Source: Pratylenchus scribneri (taxonomy: Eukaryota > Nematoda > Chromadorea > Rhabditida > Pratylenchidae). Taken from it: 64,000 nucleotides of DNA. The position numbers were made by a program, and so were the translations under genes. Below the pieces are notes generated by a model. That model was not told where the DNA came from. It worked only from the letters and a program-made list of their open reading frames with translations, and made no database searches. Every line of letters starts with the position of its first letter. Within the stretch, counting starts at the first letter, position 1. Positions 35,268-47,327 of this stretch are shown here, piece by piece. The stretch lies in NCBI GenBank assembly GCA_030063045.1, contig JAQSEB010000109.1, forward strand, positions 62,001 through 126,000. The letters are read 5' to 3'.

Positions 35268-38200
35268 ATGTATTTGATTACAACTCTTTTGCCGGGAGGC
35301 TCCTCTTCACAACGCCAACAACAAAATGGAGGGCACAATTCGCCACGCCAACAAAATGGTGGAGGCCATCATCGTAGTGGATCCCATCAGCAGCAGCAAA
35401 TCATCCCTTTGGCATTGATCAATCGGATGTTGCCTACAGAGTTGATTTTACGGTAAGAGCCAAAATAATTTTATTATATTTTTAAATTAAATAAACATTT
35501 TTAATTATGAAAAATTTTTAGGATTTTCTCCTATTTGGACATAAGCTCATTGGGCAGATGCGCGCAGGTTTGCAGGAGTTGGAATAAATTGGCCATGGAT
35601 GGAAGCAATTGGATGGATGTTGACCTGTTTCGATTCCAACGGGAAGTCAAGGTTGGCGAACAATTTAAAATTTATTTTTAATATAGATTTTAAATTATAC
35701 ATTAATTCCAATAATTTAAATTGAATTTTGGAAAAAATTAATATTCAAACATTTTTTAATACGTCTTTACCTAATATATTCATTCCAAATATTTAAAATG
35801 AAATTTTTCCAATAAATTTTGGATCTGAATTCAGACATCCGTTGTGGAAAATTTGGCCAAACGTTGTGGAAATTTCCTGAAAGTGCTTTCTTTGAAGGGC
35901 TGCGAAAATGTGCAGGACAGTGCGATGCGCTCATTTGCTTCAAAATGCCCAAATATTGAGCGACTGACACTGTCTAAGTGCAAATTTCTTACCGATGCGT
36001 TAGTTTTTTTAAATTAAATTTTAAAAATATTATTTAATTTTTTAAAAAAAACTGAAAATTAAAAATATTCAATAATTTTAAAAAATTATCCTTTCATTTT
36101 AAAAATGCAGTACTTGCGAATACATTGGACGATATTGCCATAAAATTGTGATGTTGGATTTGGAGAATTGCACATTGATCACGGATGTGGCAATGAAATT
36201 CATTGGGTTAACAATTATTAATTAATAAAAATAATTTTTTTTTAAATTTTAGCGAAGGTTGTAAACGATTGGAAGAATTGAATGTTAGCTGGTGTGAACA
36301 AATTACGGATTTGGGAATTTCATACATTGCAAAAAGTTGCACAAATTTGCGTACACTTTTCTGCAAAGGCGTTGATGTGAGTTAAATGAAGAGACAAATA
36401 AAAGTAATTAATCAATTAATTAAATTTAATATTTAATATTAATTAATTTAAATAATTTTATAAAAATTTTATCAAATTTTTTATAAATTACATTTTAATT
36501 ACCCTATTTTCTTAATATTTCATTCATAGATCACAGCAACTTGTTTTGCCAATCTTGAAATGAATGAGCTGAGAAGTTTGAGCCTACTTTCTTGCCAAGT
36601 AATAATTTATTGCCTTAATAAATAAATTAATCCCATATTTTTTAATTGGAATTTGAAAATTAACTTTTCATTGTCAAGAGTTTCCAAATTAATAAAATTA
36701 AAATTTAATAAAATTCTGAGGTAACTTTTTCTTAACAAGAACAAGAAAACGTTCTTATTTCAATCATTTGGAAGATATCTTGGTAAGAGGTAATGTCATA
36801 TTATTTGCTAAATTTAACCTATCCTCCGATGGTAAATGTTGATATAATAGTATAGGGATAAACAAAATTTTCATAAAATGTCAACATTTTTAACCATGAT
36901 TTATATAAAAATATCTGAATTTTGCCTCAATAATCCCTTAATTTATATTATTATCTAATTCTAAAAAATTAAATAAATTAATAAAAAAAATTAAGAATGT
37001 ACTGGACGATACGGTGAATGATGTGACTCGAAGGTGCCATAGGCTGGAATTTTTGTCCCTCTCAAATTGCAAGGAAATCACCGACCAAGCATTGATCGCC
37101 ATTGCCCAAGGATGTCCCAGGCTTAAGTAAAAATTAAAATTTTTAGATGAAAAATATTTGACTTATAACGGAATTCCAACTTATAGAAAATTTTTCCAAA
37201 GCTTTGCTTTAATCCTTTTTGACCAAGAGAGAATTTAGAGTTACGCTAAATAAATATAGCATCCAGAAAATTCAACCTAAATTCTTTTTCATAGATAAAT
37301 AAATGAATTTAAAATTTAAAAAATTACTTGACTAAATTTTATTCATATTTTCCAAAAATTAAATTTTAAAGGGACATTGAATTGGCCGGATGTAACAATT
37401 TAACTGATGCCGGTTTTATTCAACTTTCCAAAAATTGCCATGAATTGGAACGAATGGACATGGAAGAATGCTCATTGATCACTGGTTCGAATTTTTTATT
37501 TATAAAATTATAAAAACATTTCTTTTAAAAAACTTTTATTTAATTTTTATTTTTTTTTTCGCTCTTATTATGAAAAAATTATTTAATTGATAATTTAAAT
37601 AATTTAAAATATTAAATTAAAAATTTCCCCGCAGACATGACCCTTTCCAATTTGAACAATGGATGCCCAAATTTGTTCAGCCTTTCCCTTTCACATTGTG
37701 AAAATTTGACTGACAATGGATTGGCTGAACTATGCGGTAAAATTTCATTACTATTATTTTTTGTGGTTTTCAAAAAGTTCTTGATCGTTTTATTTATGTA
37801 AACTCAATGATTTTGGATTTAGAAATTTTTTTTATATTAATCCAAAATGGAATTTTTTAAACAAAATTTCAAAATTTTTAATTATAAATAATTATTAATA
37901 TAGTTTATTTTTTTTTTAACTATTTTTATATTTTCCATTTTGTTTTTTGAAGTTGCCCACAAGAATCGTCTTCAAGTGCTGGAATTGGATAATTGTCCGA
38001 ACATAACGGACAACACTTTGGAATCAATCAGAATGCTCAAAGCACTGGAAAGAGTGGACGTTTATGATTGTCAAATGATCACTAAAGAGGCCATTAAAAA
38101 ATTCAAGGTTTTAATTTTAAAAATTTTTTTTAAATTCAAAAAATTTTTTTAAATTAAAAAAATTTATTTTTTTATTGAAAAAATAATATTTTGTAAATCT

Positions 38201-38490
38201 CAATTTTTTAAATAAATTTTTAATCTCCAATTTTTTTGTAATTTTAAATTTATCAAAAAATAATTTTTAAAATTTTCAGCAATCCCGTCCCGAAGTGGAA
38301 GTGCATGCTTATTTTGCACCCAGCACACCACCCCCTCAGGTAAAATTAATTTAATTTTAAATAATTAAATTAAATATTATAATTCACTTTTTAAATTTTT
38401 AATATTAAATATTTTTAAATTAATTTTTTAAAATATTTTCAGCCTCCACCCGCAAGACGTGGAATTTGTCGATGTTGTGCAATATTGTAA
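35268..38490 (+). CDS. F-box/LRR protein, FBXL2/FBXL20 type, 458 residues
   Basis: Substrate receptor of an SCF (Skp1-cullin-F-box) ubiquitin ligase. Twelve exons: 35268-35452, 35522-35651, 35835-35998, 36111-36206, 36253-36376, 36530-36598, 36996-37126, 37372-37484, 37635-37736, 37953-38107, 38280-38339 and 38443-38490. All are GT-AG and phase-consistent. The Gln/Gly-rich N-terminus (about residues 8-45) is followed by an F-box (LPTELILRIFSYLD ... CRSWNKLAMDGSNW, about 54-98) and some eleven cysteine-type leucine-rich repeats (pattern C..L..L.L..C..ITD). The last four residues, CAIL in RCCAIL, form a CaaX box. FBXL2 and FBXL20 share this architecture and a C-terminal CaaX; FBXL2 is geranylgeranylated there, so membrane attachment is likely here too. 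An acceptor TTTTCAG abuts the ATG, so it is either trans-spliced or an internal exon of a longer gene. AATAAA overlaps the stop codon. Confidence 0.93.
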
Positions 38491-38495
38491 ATAAA

Positions 38496-39040
38496 ATATT
38501 AATCCCGAAAATATTAATATGTGCACGGAAAAATTATACTGGAAATATTGATTTTTGGACTTAAAAATGCCAAATTTTGTACATATTCTTTTCATTACTG
38601 CGTCTCTTTTGGATGTTACTTTTTGCTCTACAGTACTTTATGCAAAAAGATGGCCCATTATTGAAACTTCCTTCTCTTTCCTACTATTTTTCGCACTTTT
38701 AAAAATTTTTTTAAATTTTGTTCCTACATTTTTTAATTCGAAAAATTATGGCATTTTCTTAATATTAATTTAATTTTCTTCTTTTTATTTTGGGTAATTT
38801 TGATACTTATAAAATATATTTTTTTCTTTATTTTATTTTCATTAAATTGTATTAAAATTAAAAACAAGATCAATATATTTAATTGCAATTATTTGTGAAC
38901 ATTTTGTATAAAATTTTTTATTACGTAAAATTTGTTTTGATAATTTCTTTGAATAGTTTTTGTCATTAAAATTAAAAAAATTTTCGCAAAAGATTTTGGC
39001 GCATTTTCAATGAGATTAGAGGATTCATTTTTCCAACTTG
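38496..39040. other. 3' flank of the F-box gene
   Basis: AT-rich, no coding feature. Several AATAAA-like words could serve as alternative poly(A) signals. Confidence 0.4.
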
Positions 39041-39044
39041 AACA

Positions 39045-39915
39045 GGCGGAATTTATTCCAACTTGACCAGGCGGAATTTATTTCCAACTTGACCAGGCGG
39101 AGTTTATTTCCAACTTGACCAGGGCGGAATTTATTTCCAACTTGAACAGGCGGAATTTATTCCAACTTGACCAGGCGGAATTTATTTCCGACTTGACCAG
39201 GGCGGAATTTATTTCCAAATTGACCAGGCGGAATTTATTTCCAACTTGACCAGGCGGAATTTATTTCCAACTTGACCAGGCGGAATTTATCCAGGCGGAA
39301 TTTATTTCCAACATGACCAGGCGGAATTTATTTCCAAATTGACCAGGCGGAATTTATTTCCAACTTGACCAGGCGGAATTTATCCAGGCGGAATTTATTT
39401 CCAACATGACCAGGGCGGAATTTATTTCCAAATTGACCAGGCGGAATTTATTTCCAAATTGACCAGCTCAGGCGGAATTTATTTCCAAATTGACCAGGCG
39501 GAATTTATTTCCAAATTGACCAGGCGGAATTTATTTCCAACTTGACCAGGCGGAATTTATCCAGGCGGAATTTATTTCCAACATGACCAGGGCGGAATTT
39601 ATTTCCAAATTGACCAGGCGGAATTTATTTCCAAATTGACCAGCTCAGGCGGAATTTATTTCCAAATTGACCAGGCGGAATTTATTTCCAACTTGACCAG
39701 GCGGAATTTATTTCCAACTTGACCAGGCGGAATTTATCCAGGCGGAATTTATTTCCAACATGACCAGGCGGAATTTATTTCCAAATTGACCAGGCGGAAT
39801 TTATTTCCAACTTGACCAGGCGGAATTTATCCAGGCGGAATTTATTTCCAACATGACCAGGCGGAATTTATTTCAACTTGACAAGGCGGAATTTATTTCT
39901 AACTTGAACAGGCGG
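39045..39915. repeat. 26-bp minisatellite
   Basis: About 30 copies of a 26-bp unit CAGGCGGAATTTATTTCCAA + CTTGAC. Recurring variants are AAATTGAC, ACATGACC, a shortened AGGCGGAATTTATC unit and a GACCAGCTCAGG insertion. The shortened and inserted variants recur at regular distance, showing higher-order repeats of several units and hence expansion by block duplication. Confidence 0.95.
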
Positions 39916-39919
39916 AATT

Positions 39920-40560
39920 AATTTTAAAGTCAAAATTGCCAAAATCATCGTAAATAAGATCAAAATGACAATAGAAAGAAGTATATGGATGAGGAAATGA
40001 AAAACTTTTATCTAATTATCTTTATTTTACCGTCCATTATTCTCCTAGTCTTAATTTATATATTTTTTTGAACAAATAGTCGTCTAATTACTAAATGTTC
40101 CCCCAATAGTCAATTTTTTTTATTTATATATGTAAATACTGAAAGTGAACAGCTACAGCTAATTCTACAATTTACACGCAGATCGCAGACATATATCGAT
40201 TAATTTACATTATGCAAATTAACAAACATTACACCAATTTCAATAAAATGTGAAAACACTGAAATATGCCAGCTATCCTTTTATTCTATATGCGATCATA
40301 AAATTGATTTGCACAGTAATTGGCTACAACTAAGAAGACAGTAATCCAAAATTTTTAAAAGAATTAGAGAGAAATGAATGTGAATAAATTCATAATGAAT
40401 ATAATTTTTGTTGAAGATGACAATTGTGATATGATAATGAATTGAACCCATGACATTTACGATTTGACAATGAATTGAACCCAAGAATAGAATATAAAAA
40501 TGTTATAGATAATCGAATATCCATATTTGTTGATCCAAATTCACTCATTGACAATTTCGT
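39920..40560. other. Intergenic
   Basis: 3' flank of the minus-strand repeat-protein gene. The short repeat GAATTGAACCCA occurs twice near 40440-40490. No gene supported. Confidence 0.4.
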
Positions 40561-42419
40561 TCAATTTGCTTTCGGTTGATCAGTTTTTCTTTGGTACATT
40601 TGATGTCCCAAACGAATATGGGCCGTTCCTGGAGTTCTAACAGCTTGTTGAGTAGAACCACTGCTTGATGTATTTTCTAGTTTTGTATTTTCTGGTTTCT
40701 TCGATAATGCATTTGTTGCCGTTTGTACTACCGTGTTTCCGATATGGGAAGCAATTTCCCAACTTTTTTTACCAACATATTTTCCAGCTTCACCCAGATG
40801 TTCTTCACTTTTATTGTATATTTTGCTTAAAACACCTTGGGCATGGCTACTTGCTTCCGATTGTTCTTTTTGATCTTCAATTTCCTTTTCTATAATTTCC
40901 TCAATTCCCTTTCCTTTATCTCCTTTCTTGGTTTCTTTTGGCTCCTTGCTTGTGCCTGGCGTTTCAAGCGTTTGACTAGAACCACCGATTTTTGATGAAT
41001 TTTCCGTTTTCTTTGACATTGAATTTGATGCAGTTTGAACTACCTTGTTTCCGATATGGGCAGCTATTTCCCAACTTTTTTTACCAACATATTTTCCAGC
41101 ATTTCCCAAATTTTCTTTACTTTTGTTGTACATTTTATTTAAAATACTGTCCGCATTGTCATTTGTTTCCGGCTGCACCCCGTGATCTTCAATTTCGCTT
41201 TCTACAATTTCTTCAATTCCCTTTCCTTTATCTCCTTTCTTGGTTTCTTTTGGCTCCTTGCTTGTGCCTGGAGTTTCATGCGTTTGACTAGAACTACCAA
41301 TGTTTGAGGAATTTTCCGTTTTCTTGGACCATGCATTTGAAGCCGCTTGTACCATCTTGTTTCCAATGTGGGAAGCAATTTCCCAGCTTTTATTCCCAAC
41401 AAATTTTGCAACATTTCCCATATGTTCTTTACTTTTGTTATAAACTTTACTTAAAACACCGTTGGTATTGTGAATTGCCTCAGACTGTTGTCCATGATTT
41501 TCGATTTCGCTTTCCATAATCTCGCTTTCCTTCATTTCTTCAGTTTTCATGTGTCCTTTAATTTCTTCTAGTTTATCATCATTCTTGGTTTTTGGCACCG
41601 TATGTTCTACAATTTCTATTCCTTTATCTTTCTTTTTCATTTCTTTTGGCAACGAGTGTTCCACCTTCGATTCTTTTGGTAACGAATGTTCCACCTTCGA
41701 TTCTTTTGGCAACGAATGATCCGCCTTCGATTCTTTTGGCAACGAATGTTCCGCCTTCGATTGTTTTGGCAACGAATGTTCCGCCTTTGATTCTTTTGGC
41801 ATCGAATGTTCCACCTTCGTTACTTTTGGCTCAGAGTGTTCCGCCTTCGTTTCTTTTGGCTCAGAGTGTTCCGCCTTCGTTTCTTTTAACATTGGGTTTT
41901 CTATAATGCCTTTTCTTTTATCTTCCGTTTTAATATTTTGTTCAATCTTTTCTTTTTTTATTTCATTTACTATTTTTTCATCATATTCAATCAATGCTGT
42001 GCATTCTTTCTCACAGTATTCATCCACGGAAACACCTTCTTCTTTCATTTTTTCCTAAACATTATATATATAAATTATATTAAATAATTTTTTATTACCT
42101 GTTCTTGCTCAATATCTTTGATCGTTTTATCAATTTCCTTGTTATCTTTTTCTACCTTTTCAAGCATTGAATAAATTCCAAATACATTTTCAAATGTTTC
42201 CTCAGCATCGCTAATTATCTTTTCTATTCTTTTTGGTGCTATTTTATGGAAAATTTCTTTTTCAAATTTTTCGCCGAGTTTTTCAAATTCTTTCTCATCA
42301 TATTCTAATAATTGCTCAGCATTTACATTTGTCACTGTGGCAATTTCGTTCTGAAAATCATCAAATTCAATGCTTCCCACTGTTAACAGATCATTCGAAG
42401 CCATTTTGAAGAGCATTGC
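40561..42419 (-). CDS. Repeat-rich hydrophilic protein (LEA-like look), about 605 codons
   Basis: Two exons, 42419-42099 and 42054-40561 (TAA). The N-terminal part, around VTNVNAEQLLEYDEKEFEKL, is acidic and helical. Next come about ten copies of a ten-residue unit (AEHSLPKESK-like), then three copies of a module of roughly 95 residues. Each module has an amphipathic block (KSKEHMGNVAKFVGNKSWEI, AASHIGNK...VQAASNA) followed by a charged linker (GTSKEPKETKKGDKGKGIEE). It has no signal peptide or membrane span and is probably an extended coiled-coil or disordered protein. The module superficially resembles late-embryogenesis-abundant proteins, which is weak inference. The frame is open through the acceptor TTTCTAG|GCAATG at 42420, so it may be trans-spliced or may join the exons at 43385-46644. 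Confidence 0.6.
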
Positions 42420-42746
42420 CTAGAAATAAAAATTTGTCTTAATTTAATTTATTTTTCAAAATTATAAATCTTAATGGTCAAGCAAGAATAAATCCACTAT
42501 ATAAAATAGGAATTTTCGGTTATGCAACCCAAGGAATTTTTTATTACCTATATGGTATTTTTTCTAGCATAATTTTCATCGCTGATCCTGATCTTTTTCC
42601 GATATCACCTGATTCACATGAATACAATGAAATTTTAACAAAAATGCATGAATTGTAAAAGTTTTTAGTAAATTTACATTTCAGTGATAAGAAATCATCT
42701 TTAATGTCCTATTATCTGAATTATATAGGCCTTAAGGTTCTTTTCC

Positions 42747-43305
42747 GTTTGGTGACACCCTAAGCAAAATTGATGAAAATCATTTTTTAGGGGTAATTTT
42801 TGGTGCTGATCACGAATCTGAGCTTGAAATTAAGCTCAAGAAACACTTAGACTTATGATTCCTTTGCTGCGATCCCTGATCCCTAATTCTGGTCTGGTCT
42901 ACTTAGCCTTTATCCTTAAGCAGAAATCTTAGCAATTACATATGTATGTATATAAAAATGATCATAACTTTTTTAATTTTGAGTTTTGCGCAAAACTAGG
43001 TGTAGATTCGTGATCAGCTCACAAAAGCACGTTGATTAAGCTAATATTTGACCAAAAAAATTTCGACACTTTTTTCTAGTTTAAGACCCAAAGGGGGGAC
43101 CCTTTACTTTTTCAGCTTTAAATTTCACGTAACTCACGTGAATGACGTGATACGCAAAAAATAAGCTCAGATTCGTATTCATATGAATAGCCTGTGATCA
43201 GAAAATGAATGTCAATTTCATATTCAGTGTTTAAAATTTCCCTAGAAAATGCCAACTAATAAAAAAATTGCAATGGGGGCGGGGAGGTGGAAGGTGACAA
43301 AACAA
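42747..43305. mobile_element. TIR MITE (GATGAAAATCA family), copy 1
   Basis: Arms face each other: GATGAAAATCATTTTTTAGG ... GATCACGAATCTGAGCTT on the left and AAGCTCAGATTCGTATTCAT on the right, with ACGTGAATGACGTG and AAAGGGGGGACCCTTTAC inside. A copy in the opposite internal orientation lies at 62547-63048 (GACGTGAGTTACGTGAAATT, AAAGGGTCCCCTTTAGGGTC). No ORF. The outer ends are approximate. Confidence 0.65.
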
Positions 43306-43321
43306 CAGAAAAAATTAATTT

Positions 43322-46300
43322 CTAATAATATGAACCATATGAAGTTTGCGAAAAATAATTTTTTAAGCAAAAATTAAATCTTGCCTGTTTTTTTGGCACA
43401 ATTTTATCCAATTGTTCCCAAGTTATTTCATCTTCAACATTTCGTTTTTGACGATTCTAAAATATTTTATTATTTTTAAAAGATATTAAGACAGAACAAT
43501 ATTATACAATTTTTTTTTTATCAAAAATACAAAAATTCAGAGACACATAGTTCTCATCGGTTATGCAGATTTTTTTAATCTCCAAAAAAATTGTCATAAG
43601 ATTTTAACCCAAATACATTTTTCCTTGTTACTATTACTACCTAGATAAATAATAATAAATAAAGTACAATTTTAATAAAAAAATATAATTTTATCCAATT
43701 AAATCTTTCCTTCCTTTTACTTTCAATTTTCTTTGCCCAATTTTAATTTTCCCCAATTCGGACTCACATTTATTCCTTTGTGCGATTTCTCTTTGCATTC
43801 TTCCTGGGTAAGGGGCGCTTCCCCAATTTGGACTCCATCTTTTCCGTTGCTTCCTTTGGCAATATTCGATGCATTTAAGATGGAATGTTTCAGCACAAAT
43901 TCGCCCAATACTTTCGCAGAACATTTCCCACTGGGCAATACTGATCTATATTCTATTTTGGCCTATAATTTATAAAAAAATCAAAAATATTTTTTTATTT
44001 TAGTGATATGTACATTATTTTTCACTTTGTCAGCAATTTTTTCCCATTTGTGGCAATTTTCTGCATTTTTGCCATGAAATTTCGCACATTTCCATTCCAA
44101 ATTTCCCAACGGTACATCAGCAAATTTGGGCACAATTTTCCCATGTGGATTAACTTAAAAAATTAAAATATTTGGGGATTCAAAATTTACCGTTTTCTTT
44201 TCCTTTGTTCATTTTCTCTCCATTGAAAACAGCCTTTTTAGCATGGAATGGCACTGATTAAAATTTGTCAAATTAAATTTCAATAATATAAATTCAATTT
44301 TACATTTTTCTGGTGATTTATTCTCTAAATGTTCAACAGTGGAACGATTGATTGTAGGGGCTTTAACTTTCGATTTGTTCGAATATTTTCCATTCATTCT
44401 TTCGTCTTTAATTCCATGCTCTTTCATCATATCCTCAATTATCTTTTTATTTTTGATCCTTCTTTCGTCCTTAATCCCTTGCTCTTTCATCATATTTTCA
44501 ATTATCTTATTATTTCTGATCATTCCTTCTTCAATGGAACGTAATGAAGGACGTTTAACCTCCGATTGCTCTTTCATCATATCTTCAATTATCTTTTTAT
44601 TTTTGATCATTCTTTCGTCCTTAATCCCTTGCTCTTTCATCATATTTTCAATTATCTTATTATTTCTGATCATTCCTTCTTCAATGGAACGCAATGAAGG
44701 CCGTTTAACCTCCGATTGCTCTTTCATCATATCTTCAATTATCTTTTTATTTTTGATCATTCTTTCGTCCTTAATCCCTTGCTCTTTCATCATATTTTCA
44801 ATTATCTTATTATTTCTGATCATTCCTTCTTCAATGGAACGCAATGAAGGACGTTTAACCTCCGATTGCTCTTTCATCATATCTTCAATTATCTTTTTAT
44901 TTTTGATCATTCTTTCGTCCTTAATCCCTTGCTCTTTCATCATATTTTCAATTATCTTATTATTTCTGATCATTCCTTCTTCAATGGAACGCAATGAATG
45001 GTTTTTAGCTTCCGATTTTTTCGAATATCCGAACTCTTTTCCCATATATAGAATATCCTGATGCATTTTGTCTAATTTCTCTTCAATTGAACGATTGAAT
45101 GCAGGACCTTGACTATCCATTATCATTCCATCCTCTATTTCCTTCAGTTTTTCATTAGTTTTGTCAGTCACCAATTGATTATTTGTGTTAATTACATCAA
45201 TATTCGGATACTATTAAAAAATATTTTTAATTTTTATATCAATTTATAATTTTATTTTACCGATGCATTTCGCTTTTTACGTATATTCAATTTCGTATTT
45301 ACTTGCATCTCTATCTTCTTTCTCAGTTCTTCACTCAAGTTATTTTTTTCCATGGTTGGATTCATATTGTTGCTCTCTTCAAATACGACTTTATTATTTA
45401 TTTCAATTTCAGTTTTCTTTTCATCTTCGGCCATTTTATTTTGCATTCCTGCAACATCTTTTTCCATTTTGTCTATTTTTTTTTTCCCTTCATCACTATA
45501 TTTTTCAATTCGTTTGGCCACATTTGTAGAATGTTCATAATGTTCTATAACTTCGTTGGTAACATTATTCATTTGATTTTCAACTTTCTCTTGATTAATT
45601 TCTTTTTGTTTAATTTCTTTTTGATTAATTCCAATTTCAATGTTAGTCTTTTGCGAAATATCAATATTAATATTTGTGCGAGCCTTTTCTAATTCCTCTT
45701 TCAATCTTGCATTTTCCGCTTCTAAATATTTATGTTTAGTCCACGCTTCCATTAGTTTTTCCTGTATTTCGTTGAACAATTTTGTCTCTTCTTTTCTGTG
45801 TTTATAAAATTCTTCTTTATAATCATAAAGCTTTTTTCTCTTTCCCTTTAACTCCAATTTAGTCGCATTTTGCATTTTCCATAATGTATCATAGGAAATT
45901 GGCTGATAGTGAAGTCGAATAACCCAGCAATACCGTGGCTGTAATTGATATAAAAATTCAAATATATATTATATAATAATCCTTTTTAAGTAATAAATTT
46001 CTTCTAATTAAATTAACCCAATTATTTTCTCCTTCATTTTTGATTAACCGTCCTATTTTTAAATTCATTGCTTATATTAGAATATTATAAATCATTCTCG
46101 ATAAGTCAAAAATATATATAAATCTTGTCATAAATAGCATAAAATTATTTAATAAATTTTTAAAATAATTTTTTGACTTATATATATTTCTTAATTTTTT
46201 TATTAGAAAATAATAATTTTCATTTTTTTGAAAACCAATAATAATAGATATAAATAATATCCAAAAATAAAGATTTAAAAATTTTTTAAATTTATGAGAA

Positions 46301-46644
46301 TAATATTTAAATTTTCCGAATGCTTATTCAATTCAAGATTTATTAGAATGAAAAATAGAAAGGAAATTTTGGAAGAAATAATTTATATTTGAATTAAGTA
46401 TAAAAATTTTATATTATTAAATTTATATTTTAACATTTTTATTTTCTTACCATTCTCATCCTTTGTCCCAGACTAGCTTGACTTCTTTTCATGGAACTTT
46501 TTCGCATGTGCTGTGTTCCGTCAATAATGCACAATTCAAATTTCGTTGTATCTACCACTTTCCGTTCATGATGAGTGAATTTATCGATGAACCATGAAAA
46601 ATTGGGTGTTGCAACATTGGCAAAACGAAAACTTTTTTCAGTTA
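43322..46644 (-). CDS. Coiled-coil repeat protein, 5' end missing
   Basis: Phase-consistent minus-strand exons: 46644-46451, 45938-45261, 45210-44304, 44253-44191, 44153-44014, 43962-43768 and 43456-43322 (TAG) or 43456-43385 if a GC donor is used. An N-terminal segment with FSWFIDKFTHHERKVVD and PRYCWVIRLHYQPISYDTLW looks globular. A long K/E-rich coiled coil follows, then four near-identical 50-residue repeats (RSIEEGMIRNNKIIENMMKE ...). The C-terminal part reads NLEWKCAKFHGKNAENCHKW and VLPSGKCSAKVLGEFVLKHS and may be a small DNA- or protein-binding domain I cannot name. The first exon begins with a two-nt overhang, so upstream coding is missing. The family is unknown, and no homologue is claimed. 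Confidence 0.6.
44420..45000 (-). repeat. 150-bp coding tandem repeat
   Basis: Four near-identical 150-bp units inside the coiled-coil gene, in frame (50 codons each). Substitutions are very few (for example AATGAAGGACG/AATGAAGGCCG), so the array was recently amplified or homogenised. Confidence 0.92.
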
Positions 46645-46749
46645 CTAAAAAATATTTATAAAAAAATTTGTCACCTAGAAATCAGCTGTAAAATCGAAAT
46701 TGCAAAAAATAGCAAAATAAAACAAGTTAATGGGAAAATCTATTTTTAT

Positions 46750-46945
46750 GTATCCGCCAGTTTGCCCCAATTTAATTCCGCCTGTTTGCCCCAAACATAT
46801 AATTTCGGCCTGTTTGCCGCAAATAATTAATTTCGCCTATTTCCCCCAATTTAATTCCGCCTATTTGCCCAAAATAATTAATTCCGCCTGTTTGCCGTAA
46901 ATAATTAATTTCGCCTATTTGCCCCAAACATTTAATTTCGGCCTG
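46750..46945. repeat. Short tandem repeat, CGCCTGTTTGCCCCAAA type
   Basis: About seven imperfect units of 27-30 bp (TTTGCCCCAAATAATTAATT + TCGCCTG variants) just upstream of the coiled-coil gene's first recognised exon. Confidence 0.75.
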
Positions 46946-47033
46946 TTTGTCCCTAATATTCTAATAGAACTGGTCACATTTCTCACTAACGCTTTATTAG
47001 CTTTTTTAATCTAATGAATAATGACAGAATATG

Positions 47034-47327
47034 TTAAATATTAATCATCAAACCAATTTCATCCAGGCATCCAGTGGTGTATTGTTGCCAGTACATGCAT
47101 GGACACATGAATACCTCATAGTATCCATAATGTTGCGTGAAGTAAATATTTGGCGAATATTGTGGACGCCAGGATATTCCTCGGTTGTTTGACGCCATAA
47201 CATGCATTGTTTTTGGTTTACCATTATTAGTGTAGGTGACAACAACCTCATCCAATCGTATTTTGGAAAAAGCAATTTCCCATAATAGAAAAAGAAGGAA
47301 GGGAATTAAGAAAGAAATCTTGTTCAT
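47034..47327 (-). CDS. Small secreted protein, 97 residues
   Basis: Single-exon gene. A TTTAG acceptor lies 9 nt before the ATG, supporting a trans-spliced start. Residues 1-21 (MNKISFLIPFLLFLLWEIAF plus S) form a clear signal peptide with predicted cleavage before KIRLDEVV. The mature part is about 76 residues, aromatic-rich, with three cysteines clustered at MCPCMYW ... GCLDE and no membrane segment. AATAAAG occurs downstream of the stop. In a parasitic nematode such a protein would be an effector candidate, but this is inference and no family was recognised. Confidence 0.7.
   Translation of the reverse strand: MNKISFLIPFLLFLLWEIAFSKIRLDEVVVTYTNNGKPKTMHVMASNNRGISWRPQYSPNIYFTQHYGYYEVFMCPCMYWQQYTTGCLDEIGLMINI

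Noticed and set aside
39045..39915. CRISPR-like array
   Set aside because: The units are contiguous tandem repeats without unique spacers, in a eukaryotic genome.
44339..45061. 240-codon plus-strand ORF opposite the coiled-coil repeats
   Set aside because: Antisense shadow of the 150-bp coding repeats; hydrophobic repeat with no splice support.
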